The notes under the pieces are model-generated. The model saw only the letters and a program-made list of their open reading frames with translations, was not told the DNA's origin and did no database searches. Positions 35,442 through 52,200 of a stretch of 64,000 nt of DNA are shown piece after piece. Position numbers and translations under genes: made by a program. Position 1 is the stretch's first letter; every line of letters begins with the position of its first letter. Source of the DNA: Inonotus obliquus. Taxonomy: Eukaryota > Basidiomycota > Agaricomycetes > Hymenochaetales > Hymenochaetaceae. Location of the stretch: assembly GCA_032164295.1 (NCBI GenBank), contig JAJHTX010000003.1, forward strand, positions 2,170,001-2,234,000, written 5' to 3'.

Positions 35442-36813
35442 GTACAAAGCAAATTTTAGATGAATATATCTCGACTCCTCTAATATTGAGCCCCTTGACG
35501 GAAGAACAAGTTACTTGCGGGAGTGCCAGACCTAGTTGCGCTTCCTTATATCCCCTCCAATACCTATTGCAAAAGGGACACCGTAATCCCCAAACAAGAC
35601 CGATCCCGAGTCTTTTGGATCGCGGAGTTTTCTCCGAGATTACAATCCAATCTATTCCAAGGCTTGCGAGGGAATTCGATCTACTTTTCTCGTATAGATG
35701 AAGAAAGTCAAGGCTAGCTTGTCAGCTCGGAACGATCGGAGTACGCAATTCGTCTGACTCTGAGGTACTCGAACCTCTTTTCTTACCACATTTTCAACTC
35801 AGATCCAAGACTGTCCAGAGGTCTAAACGGGTTTAAAGCGGGTATTACGATAATTTATGACAACTCCTACACGACTTTGCCGGAGTTTTGTATTTCTGGG
35901 GTGGGACATACCAACAACTCGAAGGACCGAACCCTGAAACTCGATGATGAGTTTCTCCTCTTTGAACCTATGATACATTGATATTATTGATCGAGTGAAC
36001 GTTGTAACAGTTCTCCGATGGACTCCGCTTTGATTCGTCTTGGGAGAGGTAATGATCGTTGCGTGATGATGAAGTCTAGGGTGAGACATAAAGTATGATT
36101 CCCGGTATTAATTGTCGTTTCGTGCGGGGATAAAGTAAGTTCTTCGTCTTCTCAAGGCTAGGAGAATGCAGGTGCGGAGGGGTGGGGGCTACGTTAGAAG
36201 GAGGAGAAATACGCGAAGGGGTTCATTACCGGAAGCATTTTTTCTAGCGAGCAGGAATCCTGGTGTCTCTTCAATTAATATTGTTATAAGCGATAAAAAG
36301 TGGCGAGAATCGCTGGTACTCACTGAGTTTGAGGAAAATGGAATATGGAAAGACCGAGTCCGTCAAGCCCGACGAACGTTGTCTCCAATCCAGTTTGAGA
36401 TTGAAATTAAAGAATAGTAATTTTGATGATGTACATACTATATGACTCAAGAAGTGATGCTATAAATGACAAAAAAGGATTATTTTGTGGCGTCGAATCG
36501 TCGAGTCGGGTATCAGACGGGTGTGGTGGGAAGCTTCGTGTAAGTGTAAGGAAGGGATCCGAGGTGAGGTGGCTGGCTTTGATTGTTTCTCACGCACATG
36601 ATCCGAAAAGTTTATCCGAATTCACTGATATTTTTCCTCAAGCGGTGATAGAATTCGTTCATTTTTATCCATCCAAGACATACAAATCGTACAAGTCGCA
36701 AATCTTACAACACAAGGAGGCCAACAACATCAACCCATGCTTCACATACAAAATAAAAGACAACACAGATACGGAGTTCGAACACATACGTATCGAGTAT
36801 AGAGAACAGAAGC
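35442..36813. other. Gene-free stretch
   Basis: No gene supported. It contains the promoter of the 2OG oxygenase gene and the downstream flank of the SLC35F gene. Frames at 36166-36417 and 36423-36851 on the plus strand have no recognisable domain; the second overlaps the 3' end of the transporter gene. Confidence 0.4.
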
Positions 36814-38505
36814 TCAGGCTTTGTTGTCCTGGGACTCCAACGTCGGTATGACGATGTCTGCGGTACGGGCTTCGCCTTCAGATTCCAAGTCTGTCGCCGC
36901 TGCCGCGCGTGTAACACGCCCGTTGACGTATTCGGGCGCACGTGGGTCCAGTTTGCCTTGTTCTTCCGCTATTGAGTAGAAATAATTGGTACGTAAGTAT
37001 TGTGAGAGGGCCCGGGATAGCAATAAGAAACTGACGTGTTGCACTCCAGAAGTAGACAACAAGTCCACACAACACTGTCGCAAAGGCGATAAAGTATAGC
37101 CAGAACGGCTTGTAATTCTAGAAAGAAGTCCATCAGTCACCCCGAACTTGAATATTGAATGAGACGTACGAAAAGGAATAGCCCAAAGAGCAGTCCATAA
37201 AAGTCACTCGTCAAAAGTGACATGTTGTAAAACGGTGAGGACGCCATGCGATATATCAAAGGTGCAACAGTGTACAAAATGAACATCGCAATTGTAAAAG
37301 CGACGATTAAGCCGATGTTCTCGCCGTTCCAGCTGGCCTCACGCATATCCCTATGCTCCAATCCAGAAGCTTGAATACCGTTGATGATCATTCCGTACAT
37401 TCCGAGTTGACCAACGACTTCGTAAAGCGGACGTTGACGGACGAGGAACTCCTCCGTTGCATTGGCTATAATGATGGTCAGACGCGGACTTCGACATTGA
37501 AACATCTGAGCAAGCTATAAACTCACTGAATCCATATAACGAAGCCCCAATAATCATATAAATATCACCAAGCACCCTATTAACGGCAGGATAGTCCTTA
37601 TCCGTGATATGATCCGAAGCTACAGTCATGCCAAGACCGCCAATACAGACCAGGACTCCAAGTAACTGAGTCCAAGTATATTTCGGCCGCATGTAGAGCC
37701 AGGCGAAGAACATGCAAACAGGAATTGCCCAACTAGTCACGATCACGATAGATTATCAGGATGTTATCAAAAATCGAAAAGGTAAGAAACTCACGCATCA
37801 AGAAGCATACACGAGAGAAGCGTTGTGTATTGGTATGCTTTGACGACTACGAAGTTGGCTTCTACGTCGCAAGCGGCCAGTATGAGATCTGTGCACGTGT
37901 GGTTACTTGAAGTTTTTCAGGTCGAGGATGTCCAGACTCACATTTCCAACCGTCCCTGATTATCATCTTTCCCCAACCCTTGAATCCATCTGAGACACGA
38001 CTTCCATTCAGCATACCACTTCAAAGTCCCAGAGTAAGACTTACACTGATATACGGTGTACGGTGTATAAACCGCAAACAAGGAGAAGTATCTAATCATA
38101 TCTTCAGCTTCTCTTCCCCATCTGCTGATTAGATTAGACTTACAGGAACCATGATTGAGTCGTCGGAAGTGCCCAGTTCCTACTAACCAACTCCGTCGTC
38201 GTAACATTTGTGCAGGTAATGCAAAGTGAGACGACTTGACCCGCAAGGAGGGATAAAGCGAAACGGCGAGTCCATATGCTCGTGAAACGGGCCCAAAAGC
38301 TCTTTGCGAAAGCCGAAGGGGAGCTATAGTCAATCGGCGGCCGAGGTGTGTGCGTCACAACAACAGCCGTAGTCACGGCTGCTTCAGGTCGCTCCGTCTC
38401 ATTGCTTGAATTCTGCACGGACTTTGAGACGGACTCGGCTTTAGAACGCTTGGAGTCGGATCGTATCAGCGGAGGTTGCTCGTTAACCACAGAGATGTCG
38501 GCCAT
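36814..38505 (-). CDS. SLC35F-family (DUF914-type) solute transporter
   Basis: Multi-pass membrane protein of the drug/metabolite transporter superfamily, close to SLC35F1/F2. The N-terminal cytosolic region is Ser/Lys-rich, followed by about ten hydrophobic segments. Recognisable stretches are LAGQVVSLCITCTNVTT, ACDVEANFVVVKAYQYTT (a hallmark of this subfamily), AWAIPVCMFFAWLYM, GDIYMIIGASLYG, SNATEEFLVRQRP and PFWLYFIAFATVL. Exon 1 is 38505-38144; at least seven further exons join in phase through 50-65 nt introns. The C-terminal tail (PEEQGKLDPRAPEYVNGR) is polar and cytosolic. Substrate unknown; the family includes thiamine and nucleotide-sugar-like carriers. Confidence 0.87.
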
Positions 38506-38922
38506 AGCTTCCTATCTGTAAGAATTTTAACCTTGTCTCGCACTCCTGAGTCGGTATGAACGACGGGGAGGCTGCTCGTGTGGGTGGAAGACAAGAAGGT
38601 CCACGAGGGTTCTCAATTTCCAACAGGCTCATTTATATAGGTTTTCCGGAGTGCATATGTCGATATGATCAAAATCAGGAACAGCAGGACGGACTTGCAC
38701 TTGCACCGATTCGGGTAACAAAATTTCGTTTGGTTCCTTATCTACTCAGGGGCCTTCAGGCCTGATTCACCCAAGAGCAGGTCAAAGGTATAAATTATGT
38801 AAATATAATCTCGATTGCACATTCTCTTCAAAGTCAATCAATTGAATTGAAAGAGTGTTCAGGTAAGATTCCAATTCTAAAATTGTCAGAGCAGATCGGC
38901 CGAATCGAGTGATCGGCGCGAA
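38506..38922. promoter_or_regulatory. Divergent promoter region (SLC35F gene / NBP35)
   Basis: 417 nt between two divergent start codons. No specific element recognised. Confidence 0.3.
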
Positions 38923-40068
38923 ATGATTTCTAACCCACCGCACACACGCCCAGCACCTTACACACCAGCTACCATGTTGGCCGTTTCTCAACCAATCGCG
39001 GTCCCAGACCCTTCAGTCGTACCTTTAAACGCACCAGAACACTGCCCAGGCGTCGACTCAGAGCTCGCAGGCAAAGCAGACGCCTGCGCAGGATGTGCCA
39101 ACCAAGATATTTGCGCGTCGAATAAACCTAAAGGACCTGACCCCGCATTACCATTCATCCGAGCGCGAATGGCGAACGTTCGACGTAAAATCTTGATTTT
39201 AAGTGGGAAAGGCGGAGTTGGGAAGAGTACGTTTTGTGCTCAATTGGCTTGGGCGTTTGCGGCGGATGAGGAATCTCAGGTACGCTTAGTTGCATTCAAT
39301 ACATCTCCGCTGCTACTAAGCGCTGAACATTATGTATAGACCGGGATTATGGACGTCGATATTTGCGGCCCTTCAATCCCAACTATACTCGGTATTGCCT
39401 CCGAACAAGTTCATGCATCCCAATCAGGCTGGTCACCAGTCTACGTCTCCGATAACCTCTCCGCCATGTCCGTCGGTTTCATGCTACCCTCCTCCAACTC
39501 CGCCATAATGTGGCGCGGACCAAAGAAGAATGGTCTTATCGCTCAATTTCTTAAAGACGTCGATTGGGGAACGTTGGATTATTTATTGATCGATACTCCT
39601 CCCGGAACGTCTGACGAACATCTTTCCGTCGTACAGTATTTGAAGGAAAGTGGGATTGATGGTGCTGTGGTTATAACTACACCACAAGAAGTCGCTTTAC
39701 AAGACGTTCGTCGGGAAATCGACTTTTGTCGTAAAGTCGGAGTACGAGTTCTTGGGGTTGTAGAGAACATGAGCGGATTCGTTTGTCCGAAATGTAAAAC
39801 GGAGTCGCAGATATTTAAACCTACGACGGGAGGTGCGAAACGTCTTGCTGAGGAGATGGATGTCGAGTTGCTTGGGTCTGTTCCGCTAGATCCGCGAATA
39901 GGGAAGAGTGCGGATTATGGTGTTAGTTTCTTGGATGAATACCCCGATAGTCCTGCTTCGACTGCGTATTTGGACATCATTGATAGTGAGTAACGCTTCG
40001 TCACTATCACCACCTATCTCACGTTCCGATTTTTCATAGGGATAAAAGACATTCTGAGCGAAGATTGA
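38923..40068 (+). CDS. NBP35: Cytosolic Fe-S cluster assembly scaffold NBP35
   Basis: P-loop scaffold of the cytosolic iron-sulfur assembly pathway, which builds 4Fe-4S clusters together with Cfd1. Three exons (38923-39279, 39340-39985, 40040-40068) give 343 residues. The N-terminal ferredoxin-like motif C-x13-C-x2-C-x5-C is present ([18 protein letters not shown] and DIC), which distinguishes Nbp35 from Cfd1. The deviant Walker A reads [19 protein letters not shown] and [10 protein letters not shown] follow, and the bridging cluster cysteines are in VCPKCK near the C-terminus. The last short exon replaces a premature in-frame stop at 39991. A downstream Met at 38974 is an alternative start. 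Confidence 0.93.
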
Positions 40069-40452
40069 TCTCTTTATAGACTCCAACTCATATCGTTCAT
40101 CATTTGGGTCACCAATGTAATCTTAGACACACCACAAACATCTGTTGTAGCATATTACTCTATTACCGACAGCAACTGATAATAATTAGAATCAATACAA
40201 GCAACGAGCGAAACATCACAGACGACCATTGTATACATAGATCTAATATTCTGCATCATAGAAAGGGAAGGGAATGTGGAGTTGAGAAGAGTGCCTTTAT
40301 ATGCATATGCGAATGTTGAAAGACCAATAAAGTAGTTCTCTAAGGAATGCTATGATGTCGTCTCGTAGATGCTTCGTGATAATAGTTATTTCTTAAGCAT
40401 GGGGAAGATGGTGATTGAAAGTTGTACACCAACTGGTTTTGAACAGTCAGGA
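40069..40452. other. Convergent intergenic region
   Basis: 384 nt between the convergent ends of NBP35 and the MAP kinase gene. A/T-rich; likely holds both 3' UTRs. No gene seen. Confidence 0.5.
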
Positions 40453-43546
<3,094 letters not shown>

Positions 43547-44155
43547 GGTTCGAAACAAGGAAAGAAACCCGATGATTTGGCTGTATAAGTGGTCTCAGCG
43601 CCTAAATGCCCTCGCGAGGAGAGCTGTGACGGTGATGTTGGGCACAGGTAAGCCGTGCCGAGATAATCTCGAATGGTCGTTGTTTGACCGGATTCCGATT
43701 AGCGAGACCACAAGCCGATAGAGTGGGAATATGACCGTCGTCGCTGTGAGGCAGGTGATAATGGTAGGAGATGGTGGTTGTGGTTAGAAATAGAGGAGTG
43801 TCTACATTTATGTCGCGAATTTCATAGAAAAGCAGCTCATAAATATGTAATTCATTTTGCATAGCGTCAGGCGGATTCCATCCCATCATAATCGACCCGC
43901 GGCTTTCAACCGCATTCCATTCATTCAATACATACCACTACTCCTGATCTGCATTTCTTTCTATTTCAAGCCACTATACTGGCGCCGTACAGTAAAAACA
44001 ATTGAAATCGAAATCGAAGAGTCGAAGCCGAAATATATAAACGGCCAAAATAAAACAAGCCCTCGGGACGGTAACGTAGAATCCAAACTTGCGCAAAAAA
44101 ATACATCCGCTTGGAAAAATTTGTGAAGGATGATCGCACGTTGCATGCACGTTGT
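43547..44155. other. Intergenic, MAP kinase promoter side
   Basis: 609 nt between the start of the MAP kinase gene and the 3' end of symplekin, both minus strand. A/T-rich toward 44000. Likely the MAP kinase promoter; no other gene seen. Confidence 0.4.
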
Positions 44156-47100
44156 CTACGCACTAGGTGCGGCAGGAAGCTGGTCGGGTTGGGGCTGCGG
44201 TGCTGGACTCTGATCATCACCAAAGAGATCAAGGAAACCTGCCTGCCGGGCCTTGTTGCCAGCCTTCTTCAGCACAAACTCACGGAGTCCAGCTTTAAGT
44301 CCAGGTTGCTTATCTACCAGTTCACGCAGTTGATCTTTGGGCAATTGAAGTAACGCCCCGAAACTGGCTGGAGCAATGGTTTTGGCGCATCGGATGAATC
44401 CTTCCCACAATGGGGGGTTCGTCCATATCTTCTTTGTGATGAGGCGAGAAAGGAGGGTGGTCGATACGAAGCCGACTAAGGACTTGTAGGTAGTGACAGC
44501 TTGTATGACCTGAGTGATGACGTTTTCAGAATCATTTCATAATTGGACGAGAACAACCAACTCACGGTTCGCAAGAACAGCACTGGTAGCACGGGTTCGT
44601 CCACGATTTGCTGCATCACGACTGCAAGGATTTCAGATCGGAATACATCGGTCATCGAGAAGCAGATGCCAATCGCTTTGCAACACGTCAGTTCTCATGA
44701 TAGCACACGGTAAGTGGATAATATTCACCTTCAATCGTGCTCTTCAGACCGATTTCCTTTTCGGCCTCGTGTAACAATACCATCAGCTCGGCAGGCGTGA
44801 GCAACTCGCTCTGTCGAACACGCGGTAGGTTAGAGGTAACACTGCCGAACGTTTGCGGTGGAGTTGTGACAATCGACTCAAACACGCTCTTGACAAGCTG
44901 TTTAATATCCGACGTGCCGTTTAGCATAGACACAACGCGTGGAAGGTGTTTGATGATATCGGCCTATTGCATTCTTAGTCTGACAATCATTTACTAACAA
45001 TACACGCCAGATCCATACCTTATCCATCTCGGCAATGATAGGGATGAGGAATCGTGGATCAAGATCCCGTTCACTTGCGAGAGTCTTCACAAGCGAGACT
45101 AGCGGCGGGGTCGGTCGGCTGTTCTCAGTAAAGATGCTGAGAATACGCAAGGCCAATGATTCTGCTCCAGCGGGGAAAGTACGCATGAGTGACAGCAACT
45201 TTCCGTGATTAGGTCCGAGGGATTTTATGAGTGCTGTAATGAGATTCTGAATTGCCCCTTGCACAGAAGTGTCCATTTGCCCATATGCATCGAAGATCCT
45301 TTCCGAAAGTATGAGCATACGACCAACTGCAAATGTACACGATTCAGACTTACTCATCCAAGAATTCTGGACACTTGACGCATAATGCGAAAACTAGCTC
45401 AACGTGTTGGAGAACCTGAGGCTTCTCCGCAGGTAATTCAACCCGCTCTGGGAGATACTGTGTCTGGATCACTTCCTCTTGAGGCATCTCGCCGTCTTCC
45501 ATTGAATCATCATGTCCATCATCGCTCTTTAACCGCCCGTTCGGCTGAGTTCTATCAGCAGGTCTTTTCTGAAGACGACGAAGCAATCTCAAAGCAAAAG
45601 TTCGGACCATTTCGCCCACAGGATGGGCGTCTGGCACCCAGCGCTTGACCGTGATGATTGCTGCACCTCGCGTGACCTTGTCTATCTCGGAACATCAATA
45701 ATCTATTTCTCACCTAGAAGGATGAAGTCATATACCTGGATGTGTGGTCAGATCCAAGAGAATCTTCATCGCTTGGGTCCGTAGAGGTACGCGCTGGGTC
45801 ACGAATTCACGGAGAGTGGTAAACCCTACCTGCATTCTACAGAGTGTCAACCAGTTAGTGTTACATTGGACGCAAGTGCATAAGAAACCAACCGATCATG
45901 CTCTATACAAAGCTCTCGTAGCATATTGAGGACTTCTTGAGGGATCGAGGGGATATCAAGAAGGAACTTGGAGAGGGTCCGGTCCTTTGCGTCTATCATT
46001 GGTTCGTATGCGTTCACCAATTTTTGCACCCATAACGGGTAGGCTGCATACTAACAGACCAGTAAAAGACATGACTCCATCCATTACTGAATTTCGACAT
46101 ACCCAGTCTGTATCCCTCGAGCTTTTTATCCTATCATTGTACCACTCCTCATTCATCCATGCCACAGCAAGTCGTTCCCTGAATTAAAACTGAGTCCCTA
46201 GCATATCCCTAAACGGAAACACAATACCTTGCCTGGAAGTCGGTCAGGACATAATCAAATAAAGTCTGTCGTATTCGATCTCTCCTCGGTATCTTTTCAA
46301 CTACCATCGTTTCTGGCTTCTCCTCCGTCTTCTCCTCCCCGCTTTTCGTCTCCTCCTCCTCCTCTGGATCTGCACGCGTGATCATTCGGACTAATAACAG
46401 CATCCATAGATCTTGCGACAATGCGCCATGAGAGGGTCGGTGTGAATTCGAAGTGGCTTCGTTGGGAGCTTTGAACTCTCTACTAGTCTCCCATATTCGA
46501 GTCATGGATTTCCGTACCAACGCTCGTTGTTCCGATTCTGAAATTTCCTGAGGCGGAGGGAGCCTGAACTCCACGAACCTAAGGGCATCGTCTATGTCTA
46601 TAGGCTCTGGTCCCTCTGTTGTGTCAGGTTGTAGTCCATTCTTCTGCGATATCTAGCGAGCAAGGTTCAGACTGCAACAGGGAATAATGATGTGGATAAT
46701 CACCTCCTCGTTTAGCCTATCGGGCTCATAATCGACCTCTTCGTCACCCATATCCATTGCTAATGGATCTACAGGTTCGTCCTTCACTGCATTTTTCTGG
46801 ATAATAGATTGGGTGAGTTGTGTAGAGTCAGTTGGTGTCCGCGAGTCAGGAGGTGGAGGGGGAAGGAGTCCATTCGCTTGCTTATAATTCTGGAATAACA
46901 TTGAGCTAGCCACACGCAATTTTTTATCAGTCACGCACCAGTACAGCTGCAGCGAGGGTTTGTTCAGTCACAGCCTGCAGGCTCGCCACTACAAGTTCAG
47001 TTACTAGAGGATGCGGAAGGGAGGAGAAGGAGAAGTTTGCAAGAGAGCCAGTAGCATTTCCAGACTGATCGTGTTCTGTCTTTAAGCGCTTCGCCTCACT

Positions 47101-48386
47101 GGCCTCATCACTGAGAGCGCTGATCGTGCGCTTGCGATTGGCTTCCGCAGCGGCTGCTACTTTGCGGTTACGCTCATTAGCAACCGCCTGTTCCATACGA
47201 GCAGCTTGCTGGGACAAAGCTTCGTTGATTTGGTGAGCATAAGTAGCATGAAGTTGGGGGATCCTGTCCACCATCATTCAGTGTTGCGATAACGTAGAAC
47301 ACAATGAAACATACCGAGAAAAGTGTATTAGTAATATCCTGACAGCTTTCTCGACACTTCGCACTTGCGTGGCTGGACAGTGGTATATAGCTCCGGGATT
47401 CCAGCTGGAAAGCGCGGACACGATGACATGTGCTAGAGCCGGTCTTTGTTTCGCTACGGAGCCCCAACTGTTTACAACAGCTGACATCATATCGGGATTT
47501 CTAAGTGAGGACATAAGAAATAAAATACTGACGACATAAAGAGTGGAGCTTACGGCATAGTGTAGAATATTGTGATAACGCTCTCCATTAGTTTATGTCC
47601 CTCCGCTTCTAGTTGAGCGGCGTTAATGAATGGATGATCAGCAGGGCAAAACGAGAGGTTCGGATCTGTCGGTTTTTGAAGCTAGATGACAGAAGACAAC
47701 AATCAACTATAGTCAGAAGTGACGATGTGAAGGAACTCACTCTTGGGTCAGACACTCCCCGCGTTTGAACGAGAATAGTACGCTGCATGAACTTCAATGC
47801 AACGAGCTTCAGTCCAGTAGGTGTCGTCGGAGACCACACCATTTCAAGGATCCGGGACTTGCAAGCCACCAGTGTCTCCCAGACTGCTCTCAGATTGCGA
47901 TTCAGACATCTGCGTCATTTGTTAAGCACACGACCTCACAATACCAAATGACATGGCCAAACTCACAAGTGACGAAATAACAGTGGATATACCGTCGCAA
48001 AGCATTGCACAGTTGTCTTGACAATCGCTGGATTCGAATCACGGAGAAGACCAGCCAAAACGTCCAAGGACTGACTAGCGACTAGAATGCATCGGAAAAG
48101 TTAGGCCACTTAATGATATTCGTGAACTCGCGTGACACGCACGCTCTGTACGCTTTTCGACAGGCAGATTCGCCTTGCTTATCCCATAATGTAGAAGGTC
48201 GAGGGTCCATCGTCTTAATAACGAGTCTTGTACTCCCAGAAGACCTCTTATGAGAGACGAGCAAAGGACGGGGATGTAGGTAGGGTTTGTTTCGAGGTTT
48301 TCACGTAGTCTGGACAAGAGCTCTTCTTGCTCTTTTGAATCAGGTGGGACAGAGTAGGCTGCCTGAAGGGCTTGTAATGGGTCCAT
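44156..48386 (-). CDS. Symplekin / Pta1 homologue
   Basis: Scaffold of the mRNA 3' end cleavage and polyadenylation complex. From the Met at 48386 (MDPLQALQAAYSVPPDS) the N-terminal part is made of HEAT-like helices (for example SLIRGLLGVQDSLLRRWTLD). A charged middle holds EANRKRTISALSDEASEAKR and a long Glu run. The C-terminal symplekin domain includes FRLPPPQEISESEQRALVRK, LAEM-type helices, TVKQAV-like segments and the final WEGFIRCAKTIAPASFGALL, ending near an acidic FLDLFGDD motif. A C-terminal block with WEGFIRC is diagnostic of symplekin C-domains. Many 50-70 nt introns interrupt the gene; individual exons were not all fixed. Confidence 0.85.
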
Positions 48387-48588
48387 GGTGGTGTAGTTTA
48401 AGCAGTCAGCACGCATCCATACAGGACTTTTAGTAAGAGTTAGGGGGCACGAAGCTCGTTGGTGCTGATAGAGACGCGTCGAGTGACCAGACCATGGGGA
48501 GAACAGGCACTGGCACGACTCGCGACTACGGGTGATCACCGCAGAACCCACCTTCCTATTCCGTACAACTCTCGTCCCCTCTATCATC

Positions 48589-49114
48589 ATGGTATGCCTC
48601 CTGCATTTATTCTCTAGATTTTGGTTCATTGTTTATCATTCATAGGCCACAACTGTGAATCCTGGAATACAGACGCTCTTTGATGCGGAAAAGGATGCCA
48701 AAAGGATTGTAGAGGAAGCTCGCAAATGTGAGTTCCGCGTATCGGTGGCGCGTCTTTCTAATTTGCGTGATCATTTTCAGACCGAGCGCAAAGGCTAAAA
48801 GATGCGCGTGCGGAAGCGGATAAAGAAATAGAAGAGTACAAAGCATTGAAGGAGAAAGAATTCAAGGCATTTGAGGCCTCGGTACGTGTCTTGCTCTTGT
48901 GGTTCTGTCTTGATTCTAAACAATCTCGCCGCAGCGACAAGGCAGTACACAAACCTCCCAATCGGCCATCGACAAAGAGACGGACGTTAAACTGGAAGAG
49001 ATCACGAAGTCGTACCAACAGAACAAGGATGCGGTCGTGAAGAAGTTGCTAGACCGAGTGACAGTGGTTAAGACTGAACTTCATCGTAACCTCAAGAAGA
49101 TTGAGAGGCCTTGA
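48589..49114 (+). CDS. VMA10: V-type H+-ATPase subunit G
   Basis: Peripheral-stalk subunit of the vacuolar proton pump. Four exons (48589-48591, 48646-48727, 48781-48881, 48935-49114) give 121 residues, the usual size. The N-terminus is the conserved TTVNPGIQTLFDAEKDA, followed by a long amphipathic helix (RLKDARAEADKEIEEYKALK). The C-terminus is VKTELHRNLKKIERP. The first coding exon is only the start codon, as in RPS15. The gene is divergent from symplekin, with about 200 nt between starts. Confidence 0.92.
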
Positions 49115-49272
49115 GCGTCCATGGCTGCAGCTGGACCATTTCATTGTCCTACCTGTCCTTTCTAGCAGTATGATTGAGTAGAATTCGTCATGAAACAATC
49201 AACATGTACTTTTATATTGCCGTACTCGAATTCATCGCATATATTTATGGCTGTTTACTTCTGACGATCATC

Positions 49273-52200
49273 ATGCAACCTGGAACTCAGTAAGTAACAA
49301 CGCATTGCCCTCTTTGTGTTGAATAAAATAGCCCTTTTATGAGGCGCGACGACTTCGATAACTGGGAAGACCCTTGGGCTAGAGAACCAGAAGCAGCTCG
49401 CGTCGAGGAGGAGGCATACGAACTACACGACAATCATGAACTTCTGAGCACGCCGAAGAGACGCCTGGACGGGAAGACAACGTACCGCGATGGTAGCACG
49501 ATAGGTCCAATTCATTCAGCCTGGCTCTCAGACTAAGCATACTGACGTGCGTTTAGACTGGCTACACGAAGAAGCAGCCGAGCGTTCTCGACAACACCGA
49601 CTACGTTCATTTCATGGAATTCGCGGATTACTTCTCCCTCTACTAGAATCTTCGCGTGTTTGGCTTGTTGTTATAGGTACGGGTCTGGGCGTTGGTGTTA
49701 CGGGCGCATGGTTGGACATTCTTGTGCGGTGGTTCAGCGACTTGCGAGAAGGACGCTGCGCGTATGGGTTCTTTTACAACCAAGTTGCGTGTTGCAGCGG
49801 GATTGATCGTGCGTATCCCTTAGCCTCCTGGTCTATAGGATACGGCTGAAAACATCATAGCCGGGGAGGTTTGCGAGGATTGGCTATCATGGAGTGAATG
49901 GTTTGGTCTACGATACATCTTCGCCCAATCCCTGCTACAAGCAATCATTTACATTTCCCTCGCGGTTCGTTGTACACCTTGCGTCACATCCGGATGCTCA
50001 ATGTTCTCTTACAGATTGGCTTCTCATCCTGCGCAGCGTTTCTCGTACTGACATACGCACCATAGTGAGTACTTCACCCTCACACATTTTACTTAAGACG
50101 CCAATCCATTTTTCGTAGTGCATTTCATACAGGAAGTAAGCGTACCCTTATTGGAATGTCACCGAGCTTCTCACTTGCATATAGTTCCTGAGATTAAAGC
50201 TGTATGACGACGTTTATCGGCTTCCCTACTTGTGTAATTGACGAGTCCTGCAGATTCTGGGAGGATACGTTTTTGACGAGTTCCTCGGGCCGTGGACGTT
50301 ACTGATAAAGTTGCTTGGAGTCGTTCTGTCAGTCGCTTCAGGCCTTTCTGTTGGAAAGGAGGTAGGCTTGTTAACCTCTTCTGTGAATGAAACGGCTGCT
50401 AACTTATGTCTGAAGGGACCCCTTGTCCATATCTCCTGCTGCATGGCATTCCTACTCTCAAAAATATTCAAGAAGCATCTGCGCAACGAAGGTCGGTTAG
50501 TATCGATTTCGTTTATTCTGCTGAGATTAAATTCTTGTAGCTGTAAAGCGGCGTATTCTCGCCTCGGCCGCTGCGGCCGGTATCAGCGTAGCATTCGGTA
50601 GCCCGCTCGGTGGTGTCCTCTTCGGTCTCGAGGAGCTCGACATCTTTGCGAATGACTCAGATGTCTTATGGAGAGGTTTCGTAACCTCTGTCATTGCAGC
50701 AATGTCTCTTCAATATGTTGATCCTTTCAGTACTTCGAAGCTTGTGCTGTTTGAGGTTTCGAGTGTTAGTGATACTTGGCGAGCTTTCGAACTTGTAAGT
50801 TTCGTGTATCTTTGTCGTGAACGAGGTTGACCTTAAGGATTTAGGTGCCTTGGCTATGTTTAGCCGTACTCGGGGTATGTGATCTCTGGTTCACCGGGTA
50901 GATGATACTCATTACCCACAACAGGGAGTGCTTGGTGCGATGTTGATACGCTTGAACGTCGTCGCCGCCGTGTATCGACATAATAGCTATCTTCGTGATA
51001 ATCCTATCTTGGAAGTCATCGGTGCCACTGCATTTACGGCCGGTGTTAGCTATCTAGTACGTCCACCTTGTTCAGACTTAGAACATAGACTCAGTCAGTT
51101 TCCTTACAGATTGTATTCCTGAGGTCAGCAATCTTCTCTGAATTCTGGTCGTATAATTAATGCTCTCGAAGGATGCAATCATCGGAGTTGGTAGCTAATC
51201 TCTTCCAACAATGTGATATCTCAAAGGGTGACTACCACGGACTTTGCAAGTATGCCCGCAATGCCTTATTAGTTTTCGAGTATTGCTCTAACCACGATTC
51301 AGCCCTACTGCGCTAGTCGAGAACATCTTCCTCCTCGCGCTCACTGCGGGTATCAAGATCGGGCTCACGGCCTGGTCATTTGGCATGATGGTGATTCTGG
51401 AGTTCCACATTACGCTTAATACATGTGATATTGACTGTCGAGCATAGGTACCCGCGGGCATATTCCTACCTACCATAACCATAGGGGCATGTCTTGGCCG
51501 AGCCGTAGGCTTAATTGTGTGAGTTATACTTCTTGTTTCTCTTGGAAGAGCTAGTCTAAGCCAAGGGTGCAGTCAGGGTATACACCGTGCTTATCCTAGC
51601 CTTTGGGTATTCTCGACTTGCCCGCCAGACCCTCTTGTACCATGTATCAATCCCGGCTTCTATGCTGTCATCGGTGCCTCGGCGATGTTAGGAGGCGTCA
51701 CAAGAATGACTAGTAAGTTCAGTCTTATGGGTCACCTTACCAAGAAGCTCAAGACTGCAAATGACAGTATCACTTGTTGTGATTCTCTTTGAGGTAATGT
51801 TCCGTCCTCAGCTTACTTGCGAAAATTGAACTAACCTGATGGATGAAGCTGACGGGCGCTCTATCACATGTGCTACCAATAATGATATCCGTAATGGTTT
51901 CAAAATGGGTCGCAGACGCGTTTGGCAAGGAAGGAATATACTCAAGATGGATTGCGCTGCGTAAATATCCGTGGCTGCCATATGTCGAGTACCGAGACAA
52001 AGGCGAGGCGGCCGCGAATGTCATGATACACTTTGAAAGACTCGTCACTGTCTACGCTCATGGGTGCACGTTACAGGGATTAGGTATGCCGTACTCCTTA
52101 TTCGCTAGCTATTATCTCAATGAGTCGCAGCACGTTTGGTCAAAGACAATGATTATCATGGGTACCCTGTCACTGCGTCTGATAGAGAGCTTGTGGGATA

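Noticed and set aside
36423..36851. 142-codon plus-strand frame
   Set aside because: Low-quality composition, no domain, and it overlaps the 3' end of the SLC35F-type transporter gene.
50170..50260. CLC selectivity region reads HTGIP instead of GSGIP
   Set aside because: I first took this for a damaged motif, but as far as I recall a His-Ser/Thr-Gly-Ile-Pro form is common in one fungal CLC branch, so it is not evidence of loss of function.
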